A DNA stretch of 5,265 bases from an uncultured Oribacterium sp. (GCA_938030845.1 CALHIC010000228.1:1-5265); one strand, 5' to 3'. Positions 1 to 5,265 are shown, numbered from the stretch's first letter. Numbers and translations are program-made. The notes: generated by a model from the sequence alone, not told the origin.

Positions 1-521
1 GCCTCCCAAAGACTTTGGCGAAAAGCCAAAAGAGAAACCAAAAGCTCATTGTGCTCGCTTTCCTCAGTGCTGTTTTCCGAAATATTCTCCTTTTCAGAAA
101 GCCTTTCATCCTCCAGCTCTTCCCGAATCAGTTCCCCTTTCCAGGACAGGATAGCCTTAGCAGCCTCTTCACAGGATAAATGCAGATCAAGCTGCATATA
201 AGGATGAACAATATATTCTTTTCTGGGATAAGCATCACAGACCTTGGAAAGTTCCTCTTCTCCCTTTTCTCTCTGGATTTCGCAAAGACCATTCTCCTGA
301 AGAAATGGACATCTTCCATCCTTCTCCACAGCAAAATAAAATTCGCCGTCCTTCTTATGGAGCTTTCTTCTAAGCTTCTCTCCCAATACGCCGGCCATCC
401 TTTGATACTTTTCCGCGGTCTCAAAATCAATGTCAATTAACCAATCTCTGCAACAGCTGTCCTTACAAGCTTTCCCTATACAGGCAAAATCCGGATAAAA
501 AAGAGGATACTCTAAAAGCAT
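1..521 (-). CDS. fliB: FliB-type flagellin lysine N-methylase homologue (3' end outside window)
   Basis: An open frame runs from ATG at 521-519 to the left edge, giving the first 173 residues without a stop. The N-terminus carries the cysteine pattern of the FliB/YkgJ-like family: C14-x4-C19-x3-C23-C24 followed by R-D-W, then a CPFL...GLC block (C71, C80), C95-D-A-Y-P-R and L-S-C117-E-E-A-A. All of these are in the order expected for FliB. In Salmonella, FliB methylates lysines of flagellin and has been reported to bind an iron-sulfur cluster; the clustered cysteines fit metal or cluster binding, but the substrate here is unknown. Residues 140-155 are acidic and Ser/Asn-rich, probably a linker. 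The start overlaps the end of the dus gene by 10 nt. An AGGGAGGG Shine-Dalgarno at 531-538, 9 nt before the ATG, supports it. The family members are usually around 350-400 residues, so less than half is visible. Family call is strong; the flagellar role is inference, since no flagellar gene is in view. Confidence 0.88.
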   Translation of the reverse strand, partial: MLLEYPLFYPDFACIGKACKDSCCRDWLIDIDFETAEKYQRMAGVLGEKLRRKLHKKDGEFYFAVEKDGRCPFLQENGLCEIQREKGEEELSKVCDAYPRKEYIVHPYMQLDLHLSCEEAAKAILSWKGELIREELEDERLSEKENISENSTEESEHNELLVSLLAFRQSLWE

Positions 522-1483
522 AAGCCCAATCCCTCCCTTGCTTGAAAATGGCTTTCTGCAAAAAAGCGATATTTGGCCGCCTTGTATTCCGCCAAATTTT
601 TAGCCTTTCGAATCTCCTTTAAGCCCTTTTCTCCACCCTTGTAAGACTTGGCAAAATAGCTCCAAAATTCTTTGTACTTTGCCAATATATTTCTTTCTCC
701 TTGGATTTCTTTGGCAAAATTCTCTTCCACCAAACTGAGAAAATCCTTAAACTCTCCTTCCTCCAATACCTTTCCGCCTCGAACTTCCCGAAAAAGAGCC
801 GGATTGGACAGGAGCCCTCGACCGCACATAATTCCCTGTATCCCGGGGAAATGTTCCTGTAGGAACAAAATATCCCCCTTTGTTTCCACATCTCCGTTAT
901 ATACAAGGGGAAGCTTAGAGCTTTTACAAATATTCTGAAAACAATGCAAATTCACTCGGCCGGAATAATACTGCTTCTGGGTTCTGGGATGGACGATGAT
1001 TTCCGAAAAAGGAAAATGATTGAATACCGCAAAAAGCTCTTCCCACTCTCCTTCCGTATTTAAGCCTATCCTAGTCTTTATGGAGACTCTCATCTTCGAA
1101 TCCTTCAACAAGGAAAAAAGCTCCTGAAAAAAGTCTTCCAATAACAGCGGATTTCTAAGCATACCGGAGCCTTTCCCCTTAGCCACCACGGTTCCGCTGG
1201 GACAGCCCAGATTTAAATTACACTCTTGATACCCCAGGCTCTCCAGATATTCCATAGTAGCATGAACAAACTCCGGACGATTTCCCATAATTTGGGGAAT
1301 CAGCACTAAGCCATTATTGTTCTCTACTGCACAATCCCGTTCAATTCTTCCGGTATAATGCCCTTCCTCATTGGAAGAAATAAAGGGACTAAAATATCCA
1401 TCCGTTTCCGGAAATAAAGCTCTATGGGCATTCCTAAGAGGATAGCCTGTAATGGATTCCAAGGGGGCAAAATAATACTTCAT
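512..1483 (-). CDS. dus: tRNA-dihydrouridine synthase (Dus family)
   Basis: A 323-residue FMN-dependent flavoenzyme that reduces specific uridines of tRNA to dihydrouridine in the cytoplasm. The TIM-barrel signature elements appear in order: the N-terminal APLESITGYPLR (6-17), PQIMGN (63-68), NLNLGCPSG (89-97) with Cys94 as the expected catalytic acid, SIKTRIG (134-140, FMN-contacting Lys136), HPRT (165-168), YNGDV (195-199) and MCGRGLLSNPALF (219-231, phosphate-binding loop). A helical C-terminal domain follows (about 240-323), rich in Lys and aromatics, as in the tRNA-binding domain of Dus enzymes. Length is normal for the family. The start is fixed by AGGAGA at 1488-1493. The gene lies 8 nt after the permease gene and overlaps the FliB-type gene, so it is mid-operon. 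The sequence is divergent from well-known DusB (for example KGKGSGML where GxGAxL is common), so the target uridine position cannot be assigned. Confidence 0.93.
   Translation of the reverse strand: MKYYFAPLESITGYPLRNAHRALFPETDGYFSPFISSNEEGHYTGRIERDCAVENNNGLVLIPQIMGNRPEFVHATMEYLESLGYQECNLNLGCPSGTVVAKGKGSGMLRNPLLLEDFFQELFSLLKDSKMRVSIKTRIGLNTEGEWEELFAVFNHFPFSEIIVHPRTQKQYYSGRVNLHCFQNICKSSKLPLVYNGDVETKGDILFLQEHFPGIQGIMCGRGLLSNPALFREVRGGKVLEEGEFKDFLSLVEENFAKEIQGERNILAKYKEFWSYFAKSYKGGEKGLKEIRKAKNLAEYKAAKYRFFAESHFQAREGLGLCF
531..538 (-). promoter_or_regulatory. Ribosome binding site of the FliB-type gene
   Basis: AGGGAGGG on the minus strand lies 9 nt before ATG 521-519, inside the last codons of the dus gene. 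It decides the start of the FliB-type gene, whose open frame has no other good start before the cysteine motif. Confidence 0.7.
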
Positions 1484-1487
1484 GATC

Positions 1488-1493
1488 TCTCCT
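1488..1493 (-). promoter_or_regulatory. Ribosome binding site of dus, overlapping the upstream stop codon
   Basis: AGGAGA on the minus strand sits 4 nt before ATG 1483-1481. The TAG stop of the permease gene (1494-1492) shares two bases with it. A ribosome terminating on the permease message therefore covers the dus initiation site, which suggests translational coupling. Confidence 0.75.
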
Positions 1494-2619
1494 AAAAATT
1501 CCCGGTGAAAAAGGCCAAAAACAGCAGAATAATCAACATTTGCCCATGCACCATCAGATAATGCAAAAGAAAAAGCTTCAGATTCACAAGCTTAGCTCTT
1601 CGCAAGAAAACAATAGCCATAATACTGCTATAGTTTAACGCCAAGGGATGAATTGTGGATAGTATGGAAGCCACAATCAGCTGTCTTCCCTTGGTACTGA
1701 AGGAGGACAACAGTACAGCGGCAGGAAGTCTTGTGAAAATTTCCGATAGGATAAAGCCTCGGCTGGTCTCATGAGCAAGAATCCATTCTCCAAATAAACG
1801 ACTAAGCATTGCACTATGATAGGTACTTTCCTTTAACAACAAAATCAAAAAGAGAAAAAGAAATAGAAAGCCATCCAGCTTTAAAAATATTCTTCTTCGA
1901 AAAATAAGCGTATAAAAGATAAGGACGGGAAAAAGCAAAAGAATCGGAATAATCCGAAGATAAGATAAGAATATTAAAAGGGAAAACAGGGAAAAATGAA
2001 TCAGAGCATTGGCATCCAGCTTGCTTTCCCTGAAATTTCCCTGAAATACGGCATTTTCTTCCTCTTTAAAAATGAGTACATAGGGAAGCAAAAAGATTCC
2101 TCCAAAAAGGAAGAAGATAAAGCTAATCCGTAAGAAGGACAGAAAGCTATAGCCATATTCCAAAAACAAATATAGGGAAGAGAGGCTGGTGTAGGGAAAG
2201 AGAAAGCTTCCGATCTCTCCGGCTAAAACCTGTAGAACCAGAGTATGCACCAAAAGATATTTACAATTCTTTTCTTTTCCCAGGCTGTCCAATGTGATGG
2301 GAATCATCACAAACAGACTCAAAGTATCTCCAAAAAAGCTAGAAAATAGAAAGCTAAAGAAAATCAGTCTGCGGGATAAGCCTTTTCTTGTTTTACTGCG
2401 ATTTAACTGCTTGTACACCAAATGATGCAAATATTGGCTTTCCATCAAATACACGGAAAGAAGTAAAATGGAAAGCATGGAGAAATACTTCTCTACGGGA
2501 AAGCCCTTTAGAAAAGAGAAATCCGGATACTGAAAAAGGCAGGATAGAAACACCAATCCTGCCATGATAAGCAATACAATATTTTTGGATTTACGAATGG
2601 TAATGCTTTTAATCTTCAT
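1492..2619 (-). CDS. Divergent SLC13/ArsB-like (ion transporter superfamily) permease
   Basis: A 375-residue, very hydrophobic Phe/Leu/Ile/Ser-rich protein with about 9-11 predicted membrane spans (roughly 13-30, 44-60, 84-107, 121-141, 159-184, 205-240, 249-263, 290-307, 313-338, 346-371). Its layout resembles the SLC13/CitMHS/ArsB-type permeases of Clostridia: a short first hairpin, a cytoplasmic loop (64-82), a re-entrant-type segment at 93-107, a second at 132-152, and an LPAAVLLSSF segment at 298-307 near the C-terminus. In typical members these segments read NDV/NDxA, GNPxN and SNxPA. Here they read GDT (97-99), FPYTSLSS (141-148) and TRLPA (296-300). The polar residues expected at the substrate and ion sites are thus largely replaced, so substrate and even transport activity are uncertain. 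No charged motif suggests another family. The start ATG 2619-2617 overlaps the end of the yitT gene by 11 nt. The nearest Shine-Dalgarno-like run (GAGAGGG) is 14 nt away, so start-stop coupling probably helps. Membrane protein: certain; family: moderately sure; substrate: unknown. Confidence 0.7.
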   Translation of the reverse strand: MKIKSITIRKSKNIVLLIMAGLVFLSCLFQYPDFSFLKGFPVEKYFSMLSILLLSVYLMESQYLHHLVYKQLNRSKTRKGLSRRLIFFSFLFSSFFGDTLSLFVMIPITLDSLGKEKNCKYLLVHTLVLQVLAGEIGSFLFPYTSLSSLYLFLEYGYSFLSFLRISFIFFLFGGIFLLPYVLIFKEEENAVFQGNFRESKLDANALIHFSLFSLLIFLSYLRIIPILLLFPVLIFYTLIFRRRIFLKLDGFLFLFLFLILLLKESTYHSAMLSRLFGEWILAHETSRGFILSEIFTRLPAAVLLSSFSTKGRQLIVASILSTIHPLALNYSSIMAIVFLRRAKLVNLKLFLLHYLMVHGQMLIILLFLAFFTGNF

Positions 2620-3466
2620 TCTGATTGATAAAACCCTCTCCGTGTACTTCTCTTACATCGGAAATGATAAAGAACGCCTTGTCATCCATACTGTAAACCT
2701 GATCCTTCACCCTGGTCACCTCTCTTGGACTCAGCACACAGTACAGCATAGTAATTCCCTGTCTGGTATACATTCCCTTTGCATCAATGCCTGTAACGCC
2801 ACGTTCCAGCTCCTTCATAATCCATTGAGAAATCTCTTCACCCTTATTGGAAATAATGGTAACCGCCTTGGCAAAGTGCATACCGTCGATAAAAGAATCA
2901 CAAATCTTGGTAAATACATAAACGGATACAATGGCATAGCAAGCCTTGGTTACACCGAAGAGCTGTAATCCCCAAAGCACTACTGCACCGTCGCAGAACT
3001 GCAATAGCTTAGCTATGGAAATATGCTTAAATCTGGTCTGAATAATCGCAGCCATCAAATCCGTTCCGCCGGTGGTGCTGGAAGCCGCAAAGACAAGTCC
3101 ACAGCCTACACCCATTAGAATTGCTCCGATTACTGAAGCCAGGAACAAATCATCCGCAGGAATCAAGGTATAATCCGGAAGTAAGTACAAAATCAGGGAG
3201 CATAGCATGGTGGCAAAAATGGTTCTGGCAATAAATTTCCATCCCTTTGTAATGTAGCCCAGTCCAAAAAGGGGAATGTTAATAATGGTATTACTTAACC
3301 ATAAAGGCAAGCCGAAAAGGTGACGAAGGATAATGGATATACCGGAAACTCCTCCGATAATTAATCCTGCCGGATCATAAATATTTTTGGAGGCAATGGA
3401 AATTAATAGGGAGCCTATAATCATATAACAATAATCTCGAATTAAACGTTTTTTCTTGTTATCCAT
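2609..3466 (-). CDS. yitT: YitT family membrane protein with C-terminal DUF2179 domain
   Basis: A 285-residue integral membrane protein of the YitT/YqfU family (membrane domain formerly DUF161, plus a cytoplasmic DUF2179 domain). About five to six spans lie at roughly 12-27, 33-50, 56-72, 80-97, 109-128 and 159-190. Family hallmarks are DPAGLIIGGVSGISIIL (31-47) and ASSTTGGTDLMAAII (128-142), the two conserved glycine-rich turns. DUF2179 spans about 199-280, with AVTIISNKGEEI, a RGVTGIDAKGMYT turn (222-234), and LYCVLSPRE (241-249). The length is typical. The biochemical role is not established in the family; a transport role is commonly suspected. AAGGAGG at 3471-3477 fixes the start. This is the first gene of the apparent four-gene operon, and the 140 nt ahead of it carry inverted and direct repeats (listed separately). 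Firmicutes often have several paralogues, so the symbol names the family rather than a specific orthologue. Confidence 0.93.
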   Translation of the reverse strand: MDNKKKRLIRDYCYMIIGSLLISIASKNIYDPAGLIIGGVSGISIILRHLFGLPLWLSNTIINIPLFGLGYITKGWKFIARTIFATMLCSLILYLLPDYTLIPADDLFLASVIGAILMGVGCGLVFAASSTTGGTDLMAAIIQTRFKHISIAKLLQFCDGAVVLWGLQLFGVTKACYAIVSVYVFTKICDSFIDGMHFAKAVTIISNKGEEISQWIMKELERGVTGIDAKGMYTRQGITMLYCVLSPREVTRVKDQVYSMDDKAFFIISDVREVHGEGFINQNED

Positions 3467-3470
3467 CTCT

Positions 3471-3477
3471 CCTCCTT
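3471..3477 (-). promoter_or_regulatory. Strong ribosome binding site of yitT
   Basis: AAGGAGG on the minus strand, close to the anti-16S consensus, ends 4 nt before ATG 3466-3464. A perfect 8-bp inverted repeat ends only 4 nt upstream of it, so the accessibility of this site may be modulated. Confidence 0.85.
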
Positions 3478-3481
3478 CAAT

Positions 3482-3503
3482 ACTATGGATTCCATTCCAT
3501 AGT
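3482..3503. repeat. Perfect 8-bp inverted repeat just ahead of the yitT ribosome binding site
   Basis: The arms ACTATGGA (3482-3489) and TCCATAGT (3496-3503) are exact reverse complements separated by 6 nt. In mRNA read from the minus strand this makes an 8-bp hairpin with a 6-nt loop, four bases from the Shine-Dalgarno. In DNA it has the size of a dimeric repressor operator. No U-tract follows, so it is not an intrinsic terminator. Its function is inferred from position only. Confidence 0.6.
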
Positions 3504-3511
3504 TCCTTGCA

Positions 3512-3528
3512 ACATTTTATGAAAATGT
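3512..3528. repeat. Perfect 7-bp AT-rich inverted repeat upstream of yitT
   Basis: ACATTTT (3512-3518) and AAAATGT (3522-3528) pair perfectly around a 3-nt centre. It is AT-rich and 17 nt long, shaped like a compact operator. On the minus strand it contains TAAAAT, a possible -10 element without a good -35 partner. A terminator role is unlikely because the stem has no GC run and no U-tract follows. Confidence 0.45.
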
Positions 3529-3541
3529 CTTAAAACGCCTT

Positions 3542-3579
3542 AAAAACTTTTATGCTCTTCAAAAACTTTCATACTCTTT
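3542..3579. repeat. Tandem pair of 19-nt imperfect direct repeats
   Basis: Unit 1 (3542-3560) reads AAAAACTTTTATGCTCTTC and unit 2 (3561-3579) reads AAAAACTTTCATACTCTTT: 16 of 19 positions match, with no spacer. A further partial copy of the second half (AAAGCTCTTTAG, 3580-3591) follows. The spacing of about two helical turns would place repeated binding sites on the same DNA face. The stretch is AT-rich, so decay of low-complexity sequence is an alternative. Confidence 0.55.
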
Positions 3580-3606
3580 AAAGCTCTTTAGATGTTTCCG
3601 AATATT

Positions 3607-4368
3607 TTAATACTTTTGAAGTTCATCCTCTTTTTGTAAGGTAATAATACTCAGCTTCTCCTTTAGTAAAGGAAGTAAGTCTTCCATCGCCTGCTTTTCA
3701 ATAGTAATACAGCCGGAACTCTCCCAGGTATCCGGCGCCTTGATATGTAAGAAAATAGCGGATCCCCTACCAAATACCACGGGATTTTGATTAAATCCGA
3801 TGGCCAGAGCCTTTTCATAACAAATCTTATAGGAATACAATCTTTCCCCGGCAATCTTTGTAGGACTTTCCACCCAGGTGTTGTAAGTATTTTTCTCTCC
3901 GGACCAATAGGAAGTCTTTTGAATCTGCTTATAAGGAAGCTTTGTATTTACAGAGCTAGGAAAGCCGAAGGCAAAGGAAATAGGATAAGCACCTAAAGGA
4001 GTTGTTCCGTCTCCTTCCTTTCTTTCCGTCCCTTCCTTTAGACCGTTTCTGCCATATCCGCTATAGGTCTTCCATTGTAAATAATACCGATCCTCTCCCT
4101 TGTTCCAAAGGCTCAATTCATGGTCCAACATTACAAGAAGCTGATCTTCCTTTTTTCCTATCTCTGTTTGGAAAAGCTTTTTTCCGATCCGAATCTCCGT
4201 ATCGTTATTGGACGTGGAAGTTTGGGATTCCAGTTTTTTCTGATAAAGCTCCCCCGGTCCTGCAAAGGCGGTAAATATCATAGACAGGCAAAAAAGACTA
4301 AGAATCAGGACACTTGTAAGTACCATCTTAGTCTTTTTTTGCTGTTTCTTTTGAGAGAATAAATTCAT
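3607..4368 (-). CDS. Secreted L,D-transpeptidase (YkuD catalytic domain)
   Basis: The protein is 253 residues from ATG 4368-4366. The N-terminus has a basic stretch (SQKKQQKKTK), a hydrophobic core and AFA at 34-36, a good signal peptidase I site, so the enzyme should be exported. The mature part has a linker (about 40-75) and then a YkuD-type domain: EGDGTTPLGAYPI (118-130), the substrate-side motif common in this group, and FLHIKAPDTWESSGC (206-220) with predicted catalytic His208 and nucleophile Cys220 preceded by Ser218-Gly219. Such enzymes form 3-3 peptidoglycan cross-links or attach proteins to the wall; no LysM or other wall-binding domain is seen. Reading can extend to a TTG at 4428, but that codon lies inside the promoter, while the ATG has a purine-rich site (AAAGGAAAG, 4371-4379). 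It follows the gene for a secreted carbohydrate-binding protein, and its own promoter suggests independent expression. No convincing terminator follows. Which of the several Ldt subtypes it belongs to is unclear. Confidence 0.9.
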   Translation of the reverse strand: MNLFSQKKQQKKTKMVLTSVLILSLFCLSMIFTAFAGPGELYQKKLESQTSTSNNDTEIRIGKKLFQTEIGKKEDQLLVMLDHELSLWNKGEDRYYLQWKTYSGYGRNGLKEGTERKEGDGTTPLGAYPISFAFGFPSSVNTKLPYKQIQKTSYWSGEKNTYNTWVESPTKIAGERLYSYKICYEKALAIGFNQNPVVFGRGSAIFLHIKAPDTWESSGCITIEKQAMEDLLPLLKEKLSIITLQKEDELQKY

Positions 4369-4370
4369 AG

Positions 4371-4379
4371 CTTTCCTTT
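4371..4379 (-). promoter_or_regulatory. Ribosome binding site deciding the L,D-transpeptidase start
   Basis: AAAGGAAAG on the minus strand lies just upstream of ATG 4368-4366 at normal spacing. Together with the promoter further upstream it favours this ATG over the in-frame TTG at 4428-4426. Confidence 0.6.
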
Positions 4380-4417
4380 CCTTTTTCGCTCTGAAATATC
4401 TTGATACAATCCATAAC

Positions 4418-4446
4418 ATCATATCCAATTCAGGAAAGCTTGTAAA
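4418..4446 (-). promoter_or_regulatory. Sigma-A type promoter of the L,D-transpeptidase gene
   Basis: The -35 element TTTACA (4446-4441) and the -10 element TATGAT (4423-4418) each match the housekeeping consensus at 5 of 6 positions and are separated by the optimal 17 nt. Transcription should start near 4410-4412, giving a leader of about 43 nt before the ATG at 4368. Confidence 0.75.
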
Positions 4447-4482
4447 GGAAAAATAGAATTCATACCCTTAGCTTATTTAAAT

Positions 4483-5265
4483 TTATCCTGCCTGATTACT
4501 CTCTGTTCCCTGAGTAGCCTGTTTATTTCCAGCCTGAGTATTCTTCTTTGAAGAATTATTCTTAGAACTCTTCTGCTTATTCTTCTTACTTCCCTGTCCA
4601 TCCGGTCTGTTTCCTCTTTCCATGCCCTGACCATTGTTCATGCCGCCCTGAGCTCTATCTCCGGGCATTCCCGGATTTCCATTCATGCCACCCTGTCCTC
4701 TGCCGCCGGGCATTCCCTGGTCACCGTTCATACCGCCTCGTTCCATGCCCTGACCGTTATTCATTGGAGACATTCCCATGCCATTGTCGCTGGGTGGATT
4801 GCCGGGAAAGTTGTTGCCATCCCCACCGGGGAATCCGCCCATCTCGCCGGGCATTCCTTGACCTCTATCTCCGAGCCTTCCTTGGTTGCCATTCTGATGA
4901 CCTTGCTCTCTGCCCCCTTGTCTTCCTTGATCACCGTTCATGCCGCCTTGGAATCCTCCGTTTGGAGGGCCACCCTGAGGACCGCCGCCATTCTGGCCAG
5001 CATTATGTCCGCCATTAAAGCCTCCATTTGGAGGGCCGCCCTGCGGACCGCCACCATTCTGTCCTCCATTTTGTCCGCCGTTAAAGCCTCCGTTTGGAGC
5101 ACCTCCCTGTGGGCCGCCATGACCCATTCCGCCGCCCATAGCATTTCCATTTCCAATAGTATTGGCAATAGAACTTACAGTAAATTCTTCAGTAGTATCT
5201 CCTACAGAAAGCTTATAGCTCTGATTATTGCTAAGATCCGGGGAGGAGAAAAGTACTACGCCGTA
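4483..5265 (-). CDS. Carbohydrate-binding (Cthe_2159-like) secreted protein, C-terminal part with repetitive Gly-rich tail
   Basis: The frame is open from the right edge (5265) to TAA at 4485-4483, giving the last 260 residues; the 5' part is outside the window. Residues 1-35 (VLFSSPDL, then YKLSVGDTTEEFTVSS) look like the end of the Cthe_2159-type carbohydrate-binding domain (DUF4353 family), a beta-helix whose founding member binds polygalacturonate. From about residue 43 the chain is low complexity: Gly, Asn, Gln, Pro and Met, with three 22-residue repeats, then a mixed Gly/Asp/Arg stretch, then about three 15-residue repeats. It ends in a Lys/Ser/Asn/Gln-rich basic tail (226-260). There is no cysteine in this part, no LPXTG sorting motif and no transmembrane anchor, so retention on the wall, if any, would be non-covalent. 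An internal ATG at 5139 is not the start, because conserved sequence continues in frame upstream of it. The domain call rests on a short segment and family habit (Gly-rich C-termini are common there). The ligand is unknown. Confidence 0.75.
   Translation of the reverse strand, partial: YGVVLFSSPDLSNNQSYKLSVGDTTEEFTVSSIANTIGNGNAMGGGMGHGGPQGGAPNGGFNGGQNGGQNGGGPQGGPPNGGFNGGHNAGQNGGGPQGGPPNGGFQGGMNGDQGRQGGREQGHQNGNQGRLGDRGQGMPGEMGGFPGGDGNNFPGNPPSDNGMGMSPMNNGQGMERGGMNGDQGMPGGRGQGGMNGNPGMPGDRAQGGMNNGQGMERGNRPDGQGSKKNKQKSSKNNSSKKNTQAGNKQATQGTESNQAG
4603..4737 (-). repeat. About three 45-bp repeats (15 residues) in the Gly-rich tail
   Basis: Units at 4737-4693, 4692-4648 and 4647-4603 each start GGMN and run through QGMP or QGME-type blocks (GGMNGDQGMPGGRGQ, GGMNGNPGMPGDRAQ, GGMNNGQGMERGNRP). 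The block MNNGQGMERG occurs twice, once just before the first unit and once in the last. This is a second repeat family, distinct from the 66-bp one. Confidence 0.7.
4915..5112 (-). repeat. Three tandem 66-bp repeats (22 residues) in the Gly-rich tail
   Basis: Units at 5112-5047, 5046-4981 and 4980-4915 encode the pattern PQGGxPNGGFxGGxNxxQxxxG. The first two copies are nearly identical (18 of 22 or more residues) and the third diverges after PQGGPPNGGF. The nucleotide sequence is also conserved between copies, which points to recent duplication or slippage and makes copy-number change plausible. Confidence 0.85.

Noticed and set aside
128..436. Minus-strand frame of about 100 codons
   Set aside because: It is a shifted frame of the FliB-type gene. 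The cysteine signature belongs to the other frame, which starts at 521 with a ribosome binding site.
180..440. Plus-strand frame of 86 codons
   Set aside because: It lies antisense to the FliB-type gene, whose frame shows a clear family signature, and it has no recognisable motif.
2564..2968. Plus-strand frame of 134 codons
   Set aside because: It is antisense to the ends of the permease and yitT genes, shows no family motif, and has no promoter that would justify it.
3504..3606. Possible terminator or housekeeping promoter between the L,D-transpeptidase and yitT
   Set aside because: No GC-rich hairpin with a U-tract is present, and the TAAAAT near 3518 has no -35 partner at good spacing, so neither is listed as a feature.
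4447..4482. Possible intrinsic terminator after the Gly-rich gene
   Set aside because: There is a T-rich run on the minus strand but no stable GC hairpin before it.
4603..5112. CRISPR-like array, suggested by the regular repeats
   Set aside because: The repeats are in-frame coding repeats with no unique spacers between them, inside a single open frame.
4938..5168. Alternative frames through the Gly-rich repeat region, on both strands
   Set aside because: Repetitive DNA keeps other frames open. Their Ala/Met/Leu-rich translations are by-products of the repeat, while the Gly-rich frame continues into conserved sequence upstream.

Overview
The window looks like chromosomal DNA from a low-to-moderate GC Firmicute of class Clostridia, most likely a Lachnospiraceae member. 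This rests on the protein families (a YitT-type membrane protein, a FliB-type protein, a YkuD-fold L,D-transpeptidase and a carbohydrate-binding protein with a Gly/Asn/Gln-rich tail), strong AAGGAGG-type ribosome binding sites and tight gene packing. The family-level placement is an impression, not a measurement. All six genes lie on the minus strand, so transcription runs from high to low coordinates. Two of the genes run off the window.

Upstream part (5265 to about 3607): the window opens inside a secreted protein whose visible start matches the end of a Cthe_2159-like carbohydrate-binding domain. That end is followed by a long low-complexity Gly/Asn/Gln/Pro/Met tail with two tandem-repeat blocks and a lysine-rich end. 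An intergenic stretch then holds a clear sigma-A type promoter (TTTACA, 17 nt, TATGAT), which drives a secreted L,D-transpeptidase with an intact His...Ser-Gly-Cys catalytic motif. Both products act at the cell surface.

Intergenic stretch (3467-3606): it has no gene, but two perfect inverted repeats and a tandem pair of 19-nt direct repeats are packed in front of the next gene. This suggests regulation.

Downstream part (3466 to 1): four tightly linked genes form an apparent operon. They are a YitT/DUF2179 membrane protein, a divergent SLC13/ArsB-like permease (11-nt start/stop overlap), a tRNA-dihydrouridine synthase (8-nt gap, with its Shine-Dalgarno built into the preceding stop codon), and a FliB-type flagellin lysine N-methylase homologue (10-nt overlap) that runs off the left edge. 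The products do not form an obvious single pathway: two membrane proteins are followed by an RNA-modification enzyme and a protein-modification enzyme.

I see no mobile element, CRISPR array, phage gene, tRNA or rRNA. The points most worth a second look are the permease that has lost the asparagines typical of its superfamily, the repeat-rich control region ahead of yitT, the repetitive basic tail of the surface protein, and two gene-boundary corrections (the L,D-transpeptidase start and the FliB-type gene at the edge).
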